A stretch of 64,000 nucleotides of DNA from Rhizobium sp. CB3090 (GCF_029714285.1 NZ_CP121662.1:3847317-3911316); one strand, 5' to 3'. Shown: positions 36,156 through 44,927, counted from the first letter of the stretch. The notes: generated by a model from the letters alone, not told the origin. Numbers and translations are program-made.

Positions 36156-37394
36156 TCATGAAACCCGCCTGACCGCACGCCGCTCGACCAGCGCTACATA
36201 AAGTGCCGCCAGCAAGGCGAGCGATGCCGATATGAGCATCAGAGCGAACAGGGTATGGATTGTCGCCGACTGCGCAAGGAACAGGCCGGCGATCGACCCT
36301 ATCAGCGCTCCGCCGGCGATTCTCATGGCGGCGGCCAGTCCCGCGGCGGTGCCGACAAGATCGGGCCGGACGGACAGTGCGCCGCTATTGGCAGCAGGCA
36401 TGGTCAATCCGTTGCCCAAGCCGATGAACATGCAGGGTCCGAAGAGTGCGAGACTATGGGTAATGCCCAGCATCGACAGGATCAGACCAACGGACAGGCC
36501 GAGACAGGTCAAGAGACGCGCAAGAACGAGAATGGTGGTGAGCGGGATCCTTGAGGCGTAACGACCGGCAAGATAGCTGCCCAGAATGAAGCCGGCAGGG
36601 ACCAGCCCCATGTAAAAGCCGAGCTTCGCGCTCGATCCACGAAACGAGTCGCCGACAACCAATGGCGCCCCACCCAGGAATGCGTAAAGGACCCCCATCG
36701 AGCAGGCCATGCAGAGGGTATAAGCCCAAAACCGTACCGAACCGAGCAGCAGCCCGTAAGAGGCCAGATGGGTCCCGTTTGTTCTTGACGAAGGCGCCGT
36801 CGTTCCCTTCAGCTCGCGAATGGACAAAACGAAGGCACCCGCGCCAAGGATCGCCAGGACAATGAAGCATGCCTGCCATCCGAACAGCTCGTCCAGCGAT
36901 CCGCCGAACAGAGGGCCGACCATCGGTGCTAGCGCCCATCCCATGGCCAGATACCCAAATTTGCTGGCGGCTTCGCGTTCACCCGACGTTTCCTTGATGA
37001 CAACCAGTGCGACGGAATAGCAGGGCGCGATACAGGCCTGCATTGCGCGAAACAGCAGGAAAACGCCGATGTTGGGAGCCAGAACGCAGCCGATGGATGC
37101 GACGATGAAGACGGCGAGAGCCGTCAATACGACAGGCCTTCGTCCAAATCGATCCGATATCGCGCCTCCGATGACTTCCAAGAGCGCCGTCATAATCGAA
37201 TAACCGGCAACCGAAAGGTTCACGAGTGCGAAATCGGCATGGAACGTTGTCGCAATATGCGGCAGCGACGGCAGGATCATGTTCACTGGCAGCACCGCGA
37301 GAGCCGAAAGCAGGATCAGGATCGTTAGGCGGGGCGGGGCAGCGATCGCAGTCATCTGCGTGCTGGAAGCCTGAATGGGACTGTCGCTCGTCAT
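36156..37394 (-). CDS. Bcr/CflA-type multidrug MFS exporter
   Basis: The 412-residue protein has twelve transmembrane helices and the loop 2-3 signature ALLEVIGGAISDRFGRRPVV. The N-terminal ALAVLPVNMILPSLPHIAT is typical of Bcr/CflA drug/H+ antiporters. It may export drugs or metabolites. It is alone on the minus strand behind a leader region with a small ORF and an intrinsic terminator (37462-37573), which suggests transcription attenuation. Confidence 0.88.
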   Translation of the reverse strand: MTSDSPIQASSTQMTAIAAPPRLTILILLSALAVLPVNMILPSLPHIATTFHADFALVNLSVAGYSIMTALLEVIGGAISDRFGRRPVVLTALAVFIVASIGCVLAPNIGVFLLFRAMQACIAPCYSVALVVIKETSGEREAASKFGYLAMGWALAPMVGPLFGGSLDELFGWQACFIVLAILGAGAFVLSIRELKGTTAPSSRTNGTHLASYGLLLGSVRFWAYTLCMACSMGVLYAFLGGAPLVVGDSFRGSSAKLGFYMGLVPAGFILGSYLAGRYASRIPLTTILVLARLLTCLGLSVGLILSMLGITHSLALFGPCMFIGLGNGLTMPAANSGALSVRPDLVGTAAGLAAAMRIAGGALIGSIAGLFLAQSATIHTLFALMLISASLALLAALYVALVERRAVRRVS

Positions 37395-37461
37395 GGTCTC
37401 GTCCGTCTTGTCGGTGGGAAATAGCGAAAGTCTGACGAGGCGCGGCCCAATTTCCGGGCAT

Positions 37462-37484
37462 AAAAAAGGCCCCGTCAGGAGCCT
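37462..37484 (-). terminator. Attenuator terminator upstream of MFS exporter
   Basis: On the minus strand, AGGCTCC and GGGGCCT pair over 7 bp (one G-U) around TGAC and are followed by six T. It ends about 70 bp before the MFS start, inside its leader, so read-through must be controlled for the gene to be expressed. Confidence 0.75.
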
Positions 37485-37491
37485 GCTTTCC

Positions 37492-37538
37492 GCGCATGGG
37501 TGCTTTCGCCGGATGGCTACGCCATCCTGCCCATGCGC
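37492..37538 (-). promoter_or_regulatory. Leader RNA hairpin (nested) before attenuator terminator
   Basis: GCGCATGGG and CCCATGCGC form a perfect 9-bp outer stem, and GGATGGC/GCCATCC a 7-bp inner stem with a 3-base loop. The leader ORF stop codon lies in the inner loop region. This is the position of the 1:2 pause hairpin in ribosome-mediated attenuators. Confidence 0.65.
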
Positions 37539-37573
37539 TCTATCACGACGACGAGAACCGTTGCGATTGTCAT
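37517..37573 (-). CDS. Leader peptide of MFS attenuator (18 aa)
   Basis: The 18-residue ORF reads MTIATVLVVVIERMGRMA. Seven of residues 3-11 are Ile, Val or Leu (I-V-L-V-V-V-I), a strong bias typical of ilv-type leaders. No Shine-Dalgarno sequence precedes it, but a promoter-like TTGACG/TAGCTG pair would place the transcription start at or next to the ATG, so it may be leaderless like the rhizobial trpL peptide. It ends inside a nested hairpin, and a terminator follows. Stalling on scarce charged Val/Leu/Ile tRNA, or on drug-blocked ribosomes, could permit read-through. Confidence 0.6.
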   Translation of the reverse strand: MTIATVLVVVIERMGRMA

Positions 37574-37580
37574 GAGGCTA

Positions 37581-37609
37581 CAGCTAGACAGAAATTTCCA
37601 TGGCGTCAA
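37581..37609 (-). promoter_or_regulatory. Promoter of leader/MFS transcript
   Basis: On the minus strand TTGACG (37604-37609) is followed after exactly 17 bases by TAGCTG (37581-37586). The -35 is good and the -10 weak. The start point would fall at about 37574, adjacent to the leader ATG. Confidence 0.45.
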
Positions 37610-37741
37610 TGCGCCACCTGTTGCACCAAACAGAGTGCATTTCGCCATCGGGATATTCCTTGAGATATAACGCCATGCCATAGTGCGGCCGCCGAACTAT
37701 TGTTCCGTTAGATGACGGTGCCGGTGTATCGGAGGGAAATC

Positions 37742-38263
37742 ATGGTCCGCGAAAACGAAATCCGCGAAAACGAGGTCGCCATCGCGCCGCCGGCGGCGAC
37801 GGATGCCGGTCTTGTCTTCATCGGCCGCATTTCGACGCCCTGGACCTCCCGCATGGAGACGCCGCGCCAGGGACGGCATGACGGTCCGATCTGCCGGATC
37901 GAGATTTTCGAGCCCTGGGTGCCGGCGCTGAAGGGCGTGGAGAACTTCGAGCGGCTGGAAATCCTATATTGGCTGGACCGCTCGCGCCGTGATCTTGTGC
38001 TGCAAAGCCCGGCCAGCGGCAAGGTGCACGGCACATTTTCGCTGCGCTCGCCGATGCGGCCGAACCCGATCGGCACCTCCATCGTCAAGCTGGAGGCGGT
38101 CGAAGGCGCCGTCTTGCTCGTGCGCGGCCTTGATTGCCTGGATGGCACGCCGCTTCTCGACCTGAAGCCGGACCGCACCCTGTTCAAACCGATCGCGCCG
38201 CCGCAGCCCGGCGATTTCCAGACCGGCGACGGCGAGACGGCGCATTATTGTCAGAAGGCGTGA
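37742..38263 (+). CDS. trmO: tRNA (N6-threonylcarbamoyladenosine37-N6)-methyltransferase
   Basis: TrmO methylates t6A37 in certain threonine tRNAs. The start at 37742 ([17 protein letters not shown]) follows a GGAGGG sequence and gives 173 residues. Signatures of the VirR/TsaA/YaeB family are [31 protein letters not shown] and [17 protein letters not shown]. It stands alone, divergent from the MFS leader. Confidence 0.9.
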   Translation: MVRENEIRENEVAIAPPAATDAGLVFIGRISTPWTSRMETPRQGRHDGPICRIEIFEPWVPALKGVENFERLEILYWLDRSRRDLVLQSPASGKVHGTFSLRSPMRPNPIGTSIVKLEAVEGAVLLVRGLDCLDGTPLLDLKPDRTLFKPIAPPQPGDFQTGDGETAHYCQKA

Positions 38264-38311
38264 AACTCAGTCGGCTGCGACGATAGCGTGCGAGGCCTTG
38301 GCCGCGGAACG

Positions 38312-39826
38312 TCACTCTCCACGCGGAAAACGCTGGTTCTCTTCCAGCACGTTCAAGTCCATATGGTTGCGCATATAGCGCTCGGATGCCTTCTGCAGCG
38401 GCTGGTAATCCCATGGATAATAGGCGCCGTTGCGCAGCGCCGCATAGACCACCCATCGCCGCGCCTGGCTTTCGCGTACGGCGGCGTCGTAGGTGGCGAG
38501 ATTCCATCGCTGTCTGGCTTGCGCGGTCAATCGCGCCAGGATTTCGGCATGCGCGGGATCGTCCGCAAGATTGGTGAGTTCTTTGGGGTCGGCGTCGAGA
38601 TCGAAAAGCAGGGGCGGGTCCTTGTCGCAGAGCGTCAGCTTATAGCGGCCGTCGCGCAGGCCGACGAGCGGCGCCTCCGATCCTTCAGCCGCATATTCCA
38701 TCGGCACCGGGCCACGGCTTCCCGTGCCTTGAACGAGAGGAGCAAGGTCCTCTCCATCCGTCCATTGCCGCAGCGAGGCGATATCGATCCCGGCAAGACC
38801 GGCAAGCGTCGGCGTTACATCGAGCGTCGACACCGGCTGATCGATGCGTCGGGCATTCCAGCCGGGCGCTGCGATCATCAGCGGCACGCGGGCCGAGCCT
38901 TCGAAGAAATTCATCTTGAACCACAGGCCGCGGTCGCCGAGCATATCGCCATGGTCGGAAACGAAGAGCACGATTGTGTTGTCGGCCATGCGGCCGCGCT
39001 CCAGCGCGTCGAGGATTTCGCCGATCTTTTGATCGACATAGGAAATATTGGCGAAATAGCCGCGCCGGGCTCGGCGTATCTGTTCGGGCGTGATGTCGAA
39101 GGCAGTATGATCGCTCGCCTTCATCAGCCGCTGCGAATGCGGGTCCTGCTTGTCGAAGGGAATTTCCGCGACATCGGGATCGAGCGCCGGACAGTCCTCG
39201 TAGAGATCCCAGAAGCGGCGGCGGGCAACATAGGGATCGTGCGGATGAGTGAAGCTGACGGTCAGGCACCACGGCCGTTCGTCGTGTCGGCGCGACAGGT
39301 CGAGCAGTTTGCGGGCCGCATGATAGGCGACCTCGTCATCATATTCCATCTGGTTGGTGATCTCGGCGACGCCGGCTCCGGTCACGGAGCCGAGATTGTG
39401 ATACCACCAGTCGATGCGTTCGCCCGGTTTCGTATAGTCCGGCGTCCAGCCGAAATCGGCGGGGTAGATATCGGTGGTCAGTCGCTCCTCGAAGCCGTGC
39501 ATCTGGTCCGGCCCGACGAAATGCATCTTGCCGGAGAGCGCCGTCTGATAGCCCGCCGCCCGCAGATGATGTGCGAAGGTCGGAATATCAGAGGCAAATT
39601 CGGCAGCATTGTCATAGACGCGAGTGCGGCTCGGCAATTGGCCGGACATGAAGGAAGCCCGCGCCGGCGCGCAGAGCGGGCTTGCCGTGTAGCTGTTGGC
39701 GAAGCGCACGGAGCGTTTCGCCAGCGCTTTCAGCACGGGTGCGTGGAGAAAATCGGCCGGGCCGTCAGGAAACAATATTCCGTTCAACTGATCGACCATC
39801 ACGATAAGGATATTCGGGCGCGCCAT
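38312..39826 (-). CDS. betC: Choline-sulfatase
   Basis: BetC hydrolyses choline-O-sulfate to choline and sulfate, allowing its use as carbon, nitrogen and sulfur source and feeding glycine betaine synthesis. The start at 39826 (MARPNILIVMVDQLNGILFP) gives 504 residues. The sulfatase signature SPLCAPARASFMSGQLPSRT holds the Cys (in CxPxR) that becomes formylglycine; the metal-binding Asp is in MVDQ, and a second site lies in FVSDHGDMLGDRGLW. The gene follows choX by 19 bp. A LysR gene is divergent. Confidence 0.94.
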   Translation of the reverse strand: MARPNILIVMVDQLNGILFPDGPADFLHAPVLKALAKRSVRFANSYTASPLCAPARASFMSGQLPSRTRVYDNAAEFASDIPTFAHHLRAAGYQTALSGKMHFVGPDQMHGFEERLTTDIYPADFGWTPDYTKPGERIDWWYHNLGSVTGAGVAEITNQMEYDDEVAYHAARKLLDLSRRHDERPWCLTVSFTHPHDPYVARRRFWDLYEDCPALDPDVAEIPFDKQDPHSQRLMKASDHTAFDITPEQIRRARRGYFANISYVDQKIGEILDALERGRMADNTIVLFVSDHGDMLGDRGLWFKMNFFEGSARVPLMIAAPGWNARRIDQPVSTLDVTPTLAGLAGIDIASLRQWTDGEDLAPLVQGTGSRGPVPMEYAAEGSEAPLVGLRDGRYKLTLCDKDPPLLFDLDADPKELTNLADDPAHAEILARLTAQARQRWNLATYDAAVRESQARRWVVYAALRNGAYYPWDYQPLQKASERYMRNHMDLNVLEENQRFPRGE

Positions 39827-39845
39827 ATTGGATGTCCTGGATGGA

Positions 39846-40793
39846 TTAAAGACCGACCGCAGCCTTGACGGCATCGAGGCCGGGCTTGCCGTCGATTGTT
39901 GTCACGCCTGCAAGCCAAGGCGTCAAGCTCTCCGGATGCGCCTTGAGCCAAGCCGTCGCCGCAGTCTTGGCATCCTGGCCGCCGAGAATCGAACCCATCA
40001 GCGAATTTTCCATGCCGATGTCGAAAGTCAGATTGTGGAACAATTTCGCGGCGTTCGGGCAGGTGGCCGACCAGCCAGTACGCGCCAGCGTGTAGACTTG
40101 TGCGCCGCCGTAGTCTGGGCCGAAATAGGCGTCGCCGCCGGAGAGATAGGCAATCTTGAAACGCTCATTCATCGGATGCGGCGCCCAGGCGAGGAAGACG
40201 ATCGCGTGCTTGTCCTTGCCGGCACGCTCGACCTGCGACAGCATTGCCTGCTCGCTCGATTCCACCAGTTCCCAGCCCTTCAGCCCGAAGTCGTTGGCGT
40301 CGATCATCTTCTGGATATTGGCATTGGACGGCGCGCCGGGTTCGATGCCGTAGATCTTGTGGTCGAAATCGTCGGCATGTTTCTGCAGGTCGGCGAAATC
40401 CTTGATGCCCTTGTCGGCGACATAGCTCGGAACGGCAAGGGTGAATTTCGCACCCTGAAGATTGCGGTTCAGCACTTCGATGGCTTTCGCCTTGTTGAGA
40501 TCGTCGACGAAGGCTTTCTGTGCCGGCATCCAATTGCCGAGGAAGACATCGATCTCGCCGGTCTTCATCGACTGATAGCCGATCGGCACGGAGAGCGTCT
40601 TGATATCAGGCTCGTAGCCGAGTGCGCCGAGCAGCACACCCGTTATCCCATTGGTCGAGGTGATGTCGGTCCAGCCCGGATCGGAAAGATGGATAGTGCG
40701 GCAGGAATCGCTATCGGCCCTGGCGACGCCAGTGAAGGACAAGGCGGACAGCAAGGCGCCGACGGCAAGCCGGCCCATGGCAGAAATTCGCAT
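39846..40793 (-). CDS. choX: Choline ABC transporter substrate-binding protein
   Basis: ChoX binds choline in the periplasm. The 315-residue protein has a signal peptide (MRISAMGRLAVGALLSALSF, cleavage near ARADS) and aromatic segments of the choline site: HLSDPGWTDITSTNGITGVL, FLGNWMPAQK and AYFGPDYGG. In many rhizobia choX is followed by permease and ATPase genes choWV; here they are absent and betC follows. A choWV elsewhere, or another permease, must complete the importer. Confidence 0.88.
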   Translation of the reverse strand: MRISAMGRLAVGALLSALSFTGVARADSDSCRTIHLSDPGWTDITSTNGITGVLLGALGYEPDIKTLSVPIGYQSMKTGEIDVFLGNWMPAQKAFVDDLNKAKAIEVLNRNLQGAKFTLAVPSYVADKGIKDFADLQKHADDFDHKIYGIEPGAPSNANIQKMIDANDFGLKGWELVESSEQAMLSQVERAGKDKHAIVFLAWAPHPMNERFKIAYLSGGDAYFGPDYGGAQVYTLARTGWSATCPNAAKLFHNLTFDIGMENSLMGSILGGQDAKTAATAWLKAHPESLTPWLAGVTTIDGKPGLDAVKAAVGL

Positions 40794-40892
40794 GATGACA
40801 GTTCCCTTTTATTATTTGCTGATTTTATTGAACACCAGTAGCATTCGGCCTGTGAAGCAGGCTTTTTTCAATGGATGACAAAAGGAAATTCT

Positions 40893-41795
40893 ATGGCTGA
40901 GCGGCCGGTTGATCTCGGATGGCTGCGAATTTTTGTCGAAGTGGCGCGCTCAGGCAGCCTCTCGTCAGCCGCAGCAAACCTCGGATTGACCCAGCCGGCG
41001 GTCAGCTATCAGATCCGGCGGATCGAGGAGCAGATAGGCGTTACGCTCTTCGATCGCCAGCATCGCGGTGTCGCGCTGTCCCCCGAGGGCCGCCGCCTGT
41101 TCGAGATCGCGGAGAAGGCGGTCGGCGGCGTCGATTCACTGGTGCGCAGCTTTCGCGCCGAGGCTGAGCGGCCGGCAGTGCGGCTTAAGACCGACTATGC
41201 CTTTTCGGCGCTCTGGCTGATCCCCCGCATGCATCGATTTCGCCTGCTTCATCCGGAGCTGGATATCCAGATCGTCGCTACGCAGCGGCAGGAGCGTAGC
41301 CATTCGGAAAACGGTGACGTCGCCGTCGTCTTTGGCGCACGGGAGGAATTTGGGCCGGAAGCGGCCTTGTTGTTGCCTGAGAAGGTCGCGCCGATCTGTT
41401 CGCAGGGCTTCGCCGAAAAATACGGTCCCTTCAGTGATCCAAGCCGCCTGGCACAAGCGACGCTCGTGCATCTGGACACGGAAACACCGTCGCCCTGGTT
41501 CGATTGGAAGAGCTATTTCGCTGCACTTGGCATCAGCCGCGATAGCTATGCCGGCCATGGCGATCTGCGGTTCAATACGTATTCGCTGGTCGTTCAGGCG
41601 GCGATCGGCGAGCAGGGATTGGCGCTCGGCTGGATGGGATTGGTGGATTCGCTATTGGCCGGGCGCATGCTAGTGACCGCAGGGCCGGTGCTGGACGGAC
41701 CGAACCGCGGCTATTGGCTTCTGCCGCCGAAGTCGCAGAGTATTCATGCCGAGCGGCTGACGGAATGGCTGGTCAGGGAAGCGGCGGTGATGTAG
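40893..41795 (+). CDS. LysR-type regulator, probable choline sulfate use
   Basis: The start at 40893 (MAERPVDLGWLRIFVEVARS) follows AAAGGAAA, giving 300 residues. The N-terminal helix-turn-helix is LSSAAANLGLTQPAVSYQIR; the rest is the LysR ligand-binding domain. It is divergent from choX/betC with about 100 bp between and thus is probably the local regulator, matching the family annotated as choline sulfate utilisation regulators. Its effector may be choline or choline sulfate. Confidence 0.85.
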   Translation: MAERPVDLGWLRIFVEVARSGSLSSAAANLGLTQPAVSYQIRRIEEQIGVTLFDRQHRGVALSPEGRRLFEIAEKAVGGVDSLVRSFRAEAERPAVRLKTDYAFSALWLIPRMHRFRLLHPELDIQIVATQRQERSHSENGDVAVVFGAREEFGPEAALLLPEKVAPICSQGFAEKYGPFSDPSRLAQATLVHLDTETPSPWFDWKSYFAALGISRDSYAGHGDLRFNTYSLVVQAAIGEQGLALGWMGLVDSLLAGRMLVTAGPVLDGPNRGYWLLPPKSQSIHAERLTEWLVREAAVM

Positions 41796-41805
41796 CCGGT
41801 GCCCG

Positions 41806-43182
41806 TCACTCCGCTCTCAGATCCGTCAGGAAGGTATCGCACCAGCGCGAAACGTCGTTTTCCAGCAGGTGGTCCATCATGCCGCGCCAGCGCTCGCGCC
41901 GTTCTTCCAGCGGCATATTGATGCTGCGCGCCAAGGCATTTGCCGTGCCGTCAACATCATAGGGATTGACCAGCAACGCACCTTTCAATTCGCGCGCCGC
42001 ACCGGCGAAACGTGAGAGCACCAGCACGCCGGGATCGTCCGGATCCTGCGCCGCCACGTATTCCTTGGCGACGAGGTTCATGCCGTCGCGCAGCGGCGTC
42101 ACCAGGCCGACTTTCGCCAGCCGGTAGAGGCCGGCGAGGATCGGACGGCTGATCGAGCGGTTGATATAGCGGATCGGCACCCAATCGACGGTGCCGATCG
42201 CACCGTTGACCCGGCCGGCCTGCTCGGCGACCGCATGCTGCATCGCCTCGTATTCAGGCACCTCTGAACGCGATTTCGGGGTGATCTGCAGGTAGGTGAC
42301 ACGGCGCTGATGGGCCGGATTGTTGGTGATGAAGCGTTCGAATGCGTCGATGCGTTGCGTGATCCCTTTGGAGTAATCGAGCCGGTCGACGCCGATGATC
42401 AGGTCGCGGCCTTCGATGCTTTGCCGCGCCTTGCGCACCATGTTGTGGGCTGCGGCCTTGCGGGCAAAGGCGGCGAAGGCCGCAGTCTCGATGCCGATCG
42501 AGTAGGCGCCGCCACGAAAATTGTGGCCGTGAGAGCTGAAATGGCCGGGACTGTTTTCAACCCCCATGCCTTCGCGCTTCAGGCAGCCGGCGAAATTTTC
42601 GAGATCGTATTTGGTCTGGAAACCGAGAAGATCATAGGAGGAGAGGCCTCGCATGATTTCTTCGTGCACGGGCATGGTAAAGAGCACGTCGGCCGGCGGC
42701 CAGGGAATGTGCAGGAAAAAACCGATGCGGTTCTTGAACCCCATTTCCCTCAGCTCCGCGGCCAAGGGAATGAGATGATAATCATGCACCCAGATGGTGT
42801 CGTTGGGCTCGATCAGCGGCGCCAGCCGGTGAGCGAAGAAACGGTTGACGCGGAAATAGCTCGCCATTTCCTTGCGGCCATATTCAGCCAGGTCCAGCCG
42901 GTAATGGCAGATCGGCCAGAGCACACGGTTTGCGAAGCCTTGGTAATATTCCTCGACATCGGTCTGGGTAAGATCCGTCAGTGCATACGTGATATTGCCG
43001 TCTTGGGTCAGCACGAGCGGTTCAGGTTCGATATCGCCACTCGATTTGCCGGACCAGCCCATCCAGACACCGCCGCGCTCGGCAAGGGCAGCCTGCAGCG
43101 CCACGGCAAGCCCGCCCGCCGCTGCCGCACCTTTGTTGTCGGGGACGGAAACGCGGTTGGAAACAATGATGAGACGACTCAC
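41806..43182 (-). CDS. otsA: Trehalose-6-phosphate synthase
   Basis: OtsA transfers glucose from UDP-glucose to glucose-6-phosphate. The 458-residue GT20 protein has the N-terminal [20 protein letters not shown], the [15 protein letters not shown] motif, [19 protein letters not shown] and the C-terminal [16 protein letters not shown] region binding the nucleotide sugar. With otsB upstream on the same strand (51 bp gap) it forms the trehalose synthesis pair for osmotic and desiccation protection. Confidence 0.95.
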   Translation of the reverse strand: MSRLIIVSNRVSVPDNKGAAAAGGLAVALQAALAERGGVWMGWSGKSSGDIEPEPLVLTQDGNITYALTDLTQTDVEEYYQGFANRVLWPICHYRLDLAEYGRKEMASYFRVNRFFAHRLAPLIEPNDTIWVHDYHLIPLAAELREMGFKNRIGFFLHIPWPPADVLFTMPVHEEIMRGLSSYDLLGFQTKYDLENFAGCLKREGMGVENSPGHFSSHGHNFRGGAYSIGIETAAFAAFARKAAAHNMVRKARQSIEGRDLIIGVDRLDYSKGITQRIDAFERFITNNPAHQRRVTYLQITPKSRSEVPEYEAMQHAVAEQAGRVNGAIGTVDWVPIRYINRSISRPILAGLYRLAKVGLVTPLRDGMNLVAKEYVAAQDPDDPGVLVLSRFAGAARELKGALLVNPYDVDGTANALARSINMPLEERRERWRGMMDHLLENDVSRWCDTFLTDLRAE

Positions 43183-43233
43183 GGAATGCTCCTTTCAAGA
43201 GGGCCGCGGCGGTAGCCGAAATGACCAAAAAGA

Positions 43234-44028
43234 TTATTTGGCAAGCGCCGCGAGTATCTCTCGTAAACGCCCGGGCGAGGGAATGGATGCACGGGCGAGC
43301 GTCTTGCCCTTGGGTGGGCCGATGCGTACGGATTGACCGCCGAGGCGGTTCGCGACGGCGAACATGGTCTCGTCGGTGACGTCGTCACCGATCGCGAGAG
43401 GCCGCCGCCCGTTGAAGGGTGGCTCATTGAGAAAGGCTTCGATGGCATGCCCTTTGCTCGCGTGCGCCGGACAGATTTCGATCACAAGCTTGCCGTGCTG
43501 CAGGATCCAGTCTGGGCCAGCTTCCTGCAGATAGCGCTGCATCGTTTCGGCGACGTCGGCTTCGCGCTCGGGTGCCAACCGGTAGTGAACGGCGACAGCG
43601 GCTCCTTTGTCTTCGACGAGCACGCCGGGCCAGACCTGGACCTCCCGTGCGATCCTAAGCTTCATCTCCTGAAAGGCGGGCGGAATCAGCGCGCGCCGGA
43701 GGCGTCCCGCCGTATCGCGCCGTTCAGCGCCGTGCAGGCCGGCGACAGAGAAGTGGAAGGGGGCAAACAGAGGATCCACAAAGGCAACCGCGCGACCGGT
43801 CACCAGCGCCAGCGCGCCGCCGAGTCGGCGGGACAGCGTCTCAAGCACAATGGGCAGGGACGGGGGGACTGCGATCGCCTCCGGGGTTTCGGCGAGATCG
43901 AGCAGCGTTCCGTCTATGTCGAGGAACAGCGCCCATTCGTGAGGATACAATGAGAGTGCGGTGAGCGCCGGCTCATTCGGCGGCGTTGGTTCGGCTTCAC
44001 CCTGTTCGGGCTGTTCCTCGTAAGTCAT
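43234..44028 (-). CDS. otsB: Trehalose-6-phosphate phosphatase
   Basis: OtsB removes phosphate from trehalose-6-phosphate. The 264-residue HAD-family protein has ALFLDIDGTLLDLAETPEAI (nucleophile Asp and acid/base Asp), the SVAGLHGAERRD loop and RPLAIGDDVTDETMFA near the C-terminus with the Mg-binding acidic residues. It precedes otsA in the same unit. Upstream, a small ORF followed by a terminator points in the same direction, so initiation may start near the otsB gene or be attenuated. Confidence 0.94.
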   Translation of the reverse strand: MTYEEQPEQGEAEPTPPNEPALTALSLYPHEWALFLDIDGTLLDLAETPEAIAVPPSLPIVLETLSRRLGGALALVTGRAVAFVDPLFAPFHFSVAGLHGAERRDTAGRLRRALIPPAFQEMKLRIAREVQVWPGVLVEDKGAAVAVHYRLAPEREADVAETMQRYLQEAGPDWILQHGKLVIEICPAHASKGHAIEAFLNEPPFNGRRPLAIGDDVTDETMFAVANRLGGQSVRIGPPKGKTLARASIPSPGRLREILAALAK

Positions 44029-44141
44029 GGAGGCTTAGCTATGGCGCGCTTTTCGTTCGGCAAGGGAAAAACGACCACAACGGACGTTTATTCCGGGAAT
44101 GGCGGCCCGAAAGTGCTGCAGTATCGGCAATCGATAGATGC

Positions 44142-44168
44142 AAAAAAGGGTCGCACGAAGCGACCCTT
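44142..44168 (-). terminator. Intrinsic terminator upstream of otsB
   Basis: On the minus strand AAGGGTCGC and GCGACCCTT form a perfect 9-bp stem around TTCGT and are followed by a run of six T. It ends the transcript of the small ORF at 44225-44299, or could act as an attenuator before otsB, whose start is about 115 bp further on. Confidence 0.85.
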
Positions 44169-44224
44169 CCATGAGTTTTGGCCCGTAACTGGCCTGAAGC
44201 GCAAAACGCTTCCGGAAGGCTTGA

Positions 44225-44299
44225 TCAGAGCGAGGGCTGCCTCGCAACGCTCACAACCATTTCCATGCCTGATACGCGGACCGAAATCTCACTAGACAT
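44225..44299 (-). CDS. Possible 24-aa small protein or sRNA-borne ORF
   Basis: The ORF starts MSSEISVRVSGMEMVVSVAR and has 24 residues. It is preceded by AAGGAAGGTGAT, almost a full anti-16S complement, which is better than most genes here. A perfect inverted repeat (44317-44344) lies just upstream and an intrinsic terminator just downstream, defining a transcript of about 200 bases. It is either a real small protein or a regulatory leader/sRNA. No family recognised. Confidence 0.45.
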   Translation of the reverse strand: MSSEISVRVSGMEMVVSVARQPSL

Positions 44300-44316
44300 T
44301 GGATCACCTTCCTTTC

Positions 44317-44344
44317 GTTACGTTGACGATATGCCTAACGTAAC
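44317..44344. promoter_or_regulatory. Inverted repeat upstream of small ORF
   Basis: GTTACGTT and AACGTAAC are perfect 8-bp inverted repeats around 12 bases, immediately before the Shine-Dalgarno sequence of the small ORF. It can be an operator or a 5' leader hairpin. Confidence 0.45.
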
Positions 44345-44554
44345 TCAAATCTCATCGATTTCAAGGGGCGTACATGAGAGATGCTTCACTCTTCATGTCG
44401 CATTGAAACGCAGGGGTTCGTTCAACTTTTGCGTGATATTCATCGCGGCAGTTGGCAGCGAAAGCAGCGCCTGTCTGTGCCAGCGGACAGGATCGGGGAA
44501 GATGGGCAACCTCGACCGTGGCGATCGGCCTCGCCGTCAACAAGGAGGTGAGCT

Positions 44555-44641
44555 ATGTGGTTTCCACTTAGCATCACGCTTTGGGTAAGAAAAACCCGGA
44601 CTAGCTGGCAAGTGCAAGTCCGGGTCAATTTCTTCAGCTAA
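44555..44641 (+). CDS. Possible 28-aa small protein
   Basis: The ORF begins MWFPLSITLWVRKTRTSWQV and has 28 residues. It is preceded by AAGGAGGTGAGCT, a perfect Shine-Dalgarno sequence at ideal spacing. Inside it, CCCGGACT (44595-44602) and AGTCCGGG (44617-44624) are inverted repeats, and a 10-bp stem (44649-44674) follows the stop. The peptide is basic and tryptophan-rich without a membrane segment. No family recognised; it lies upstream of the glutamine amidotransferase gene on the same strand. Confidence 0.45.
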   Translation: MWFPLSITLWVRKTRTSWQVQVRVNFFS

Positions 44642-44648
44642 AGCAAAC

Positions 44649-44674
44649 GAGGGGTGGGCTGCAACCCGCCCCTC
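44649..44674 (+). terminator. Hairpin after 28-aa ORF
   Basis: GAGGGGTGGG and CCCGCCCCTC pair over 10 bp (one G-U) around CTGCAA. There is no T run, so termination is only possible. Confidence 0.4.
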
Positions 44675-44927
44675 ACTCCCTCAATATAGGCCAAGCTGAC
44701 ATCTTCATCAAGCTGCAGCGAGAGGCTACAGAGCCGCAGGTATGTTCACAGAAGAATAATGCTGCTCAGCCAAAATGTGATCGGACGAAGTGTCAAATAT
44801 CTGTCACCTTCGCCTCTCAATCGTTGGTAAATTAAGAGTTTATTACCTATTCGGTACGAACAATCGTCCTTGATTTTGACATTCTCCCGCGGGACAGGAA
44901 GCGAGCGGGAATTGGAGCGAAAGACGC
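44675..44927. other. Intergenic region before glutamine amidotransferase
   Basis: This is the last part of the 0.9-kb gap between otsB and the amidotransferase gene. It presumably contains the amidotransferase promoter. I see no further ORF or RNA gene in it. Confidence 0.4.

Noticed and set aside
38288..39868. 526-residue plus-strand frame over betC
   Set aside because: Exact antisense of the sulfatase gene, with no family pattern; the minus-strand protein has the sulfatase signature.
40794..40892. ATTGAA/TTCAAT inverted repeat between choX and its LysR gene as an operator
   Set aside because: The half sites are short and 34 bases apart; too weak to list as a site.
44041..44295. 84-residue plus-strand frame starting next to otsB with a GGAGG before it
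   Set aside because: A perfect intrinsic terminator of the opposite strand lies inside it, and the sequence shows no domain; probably chance.
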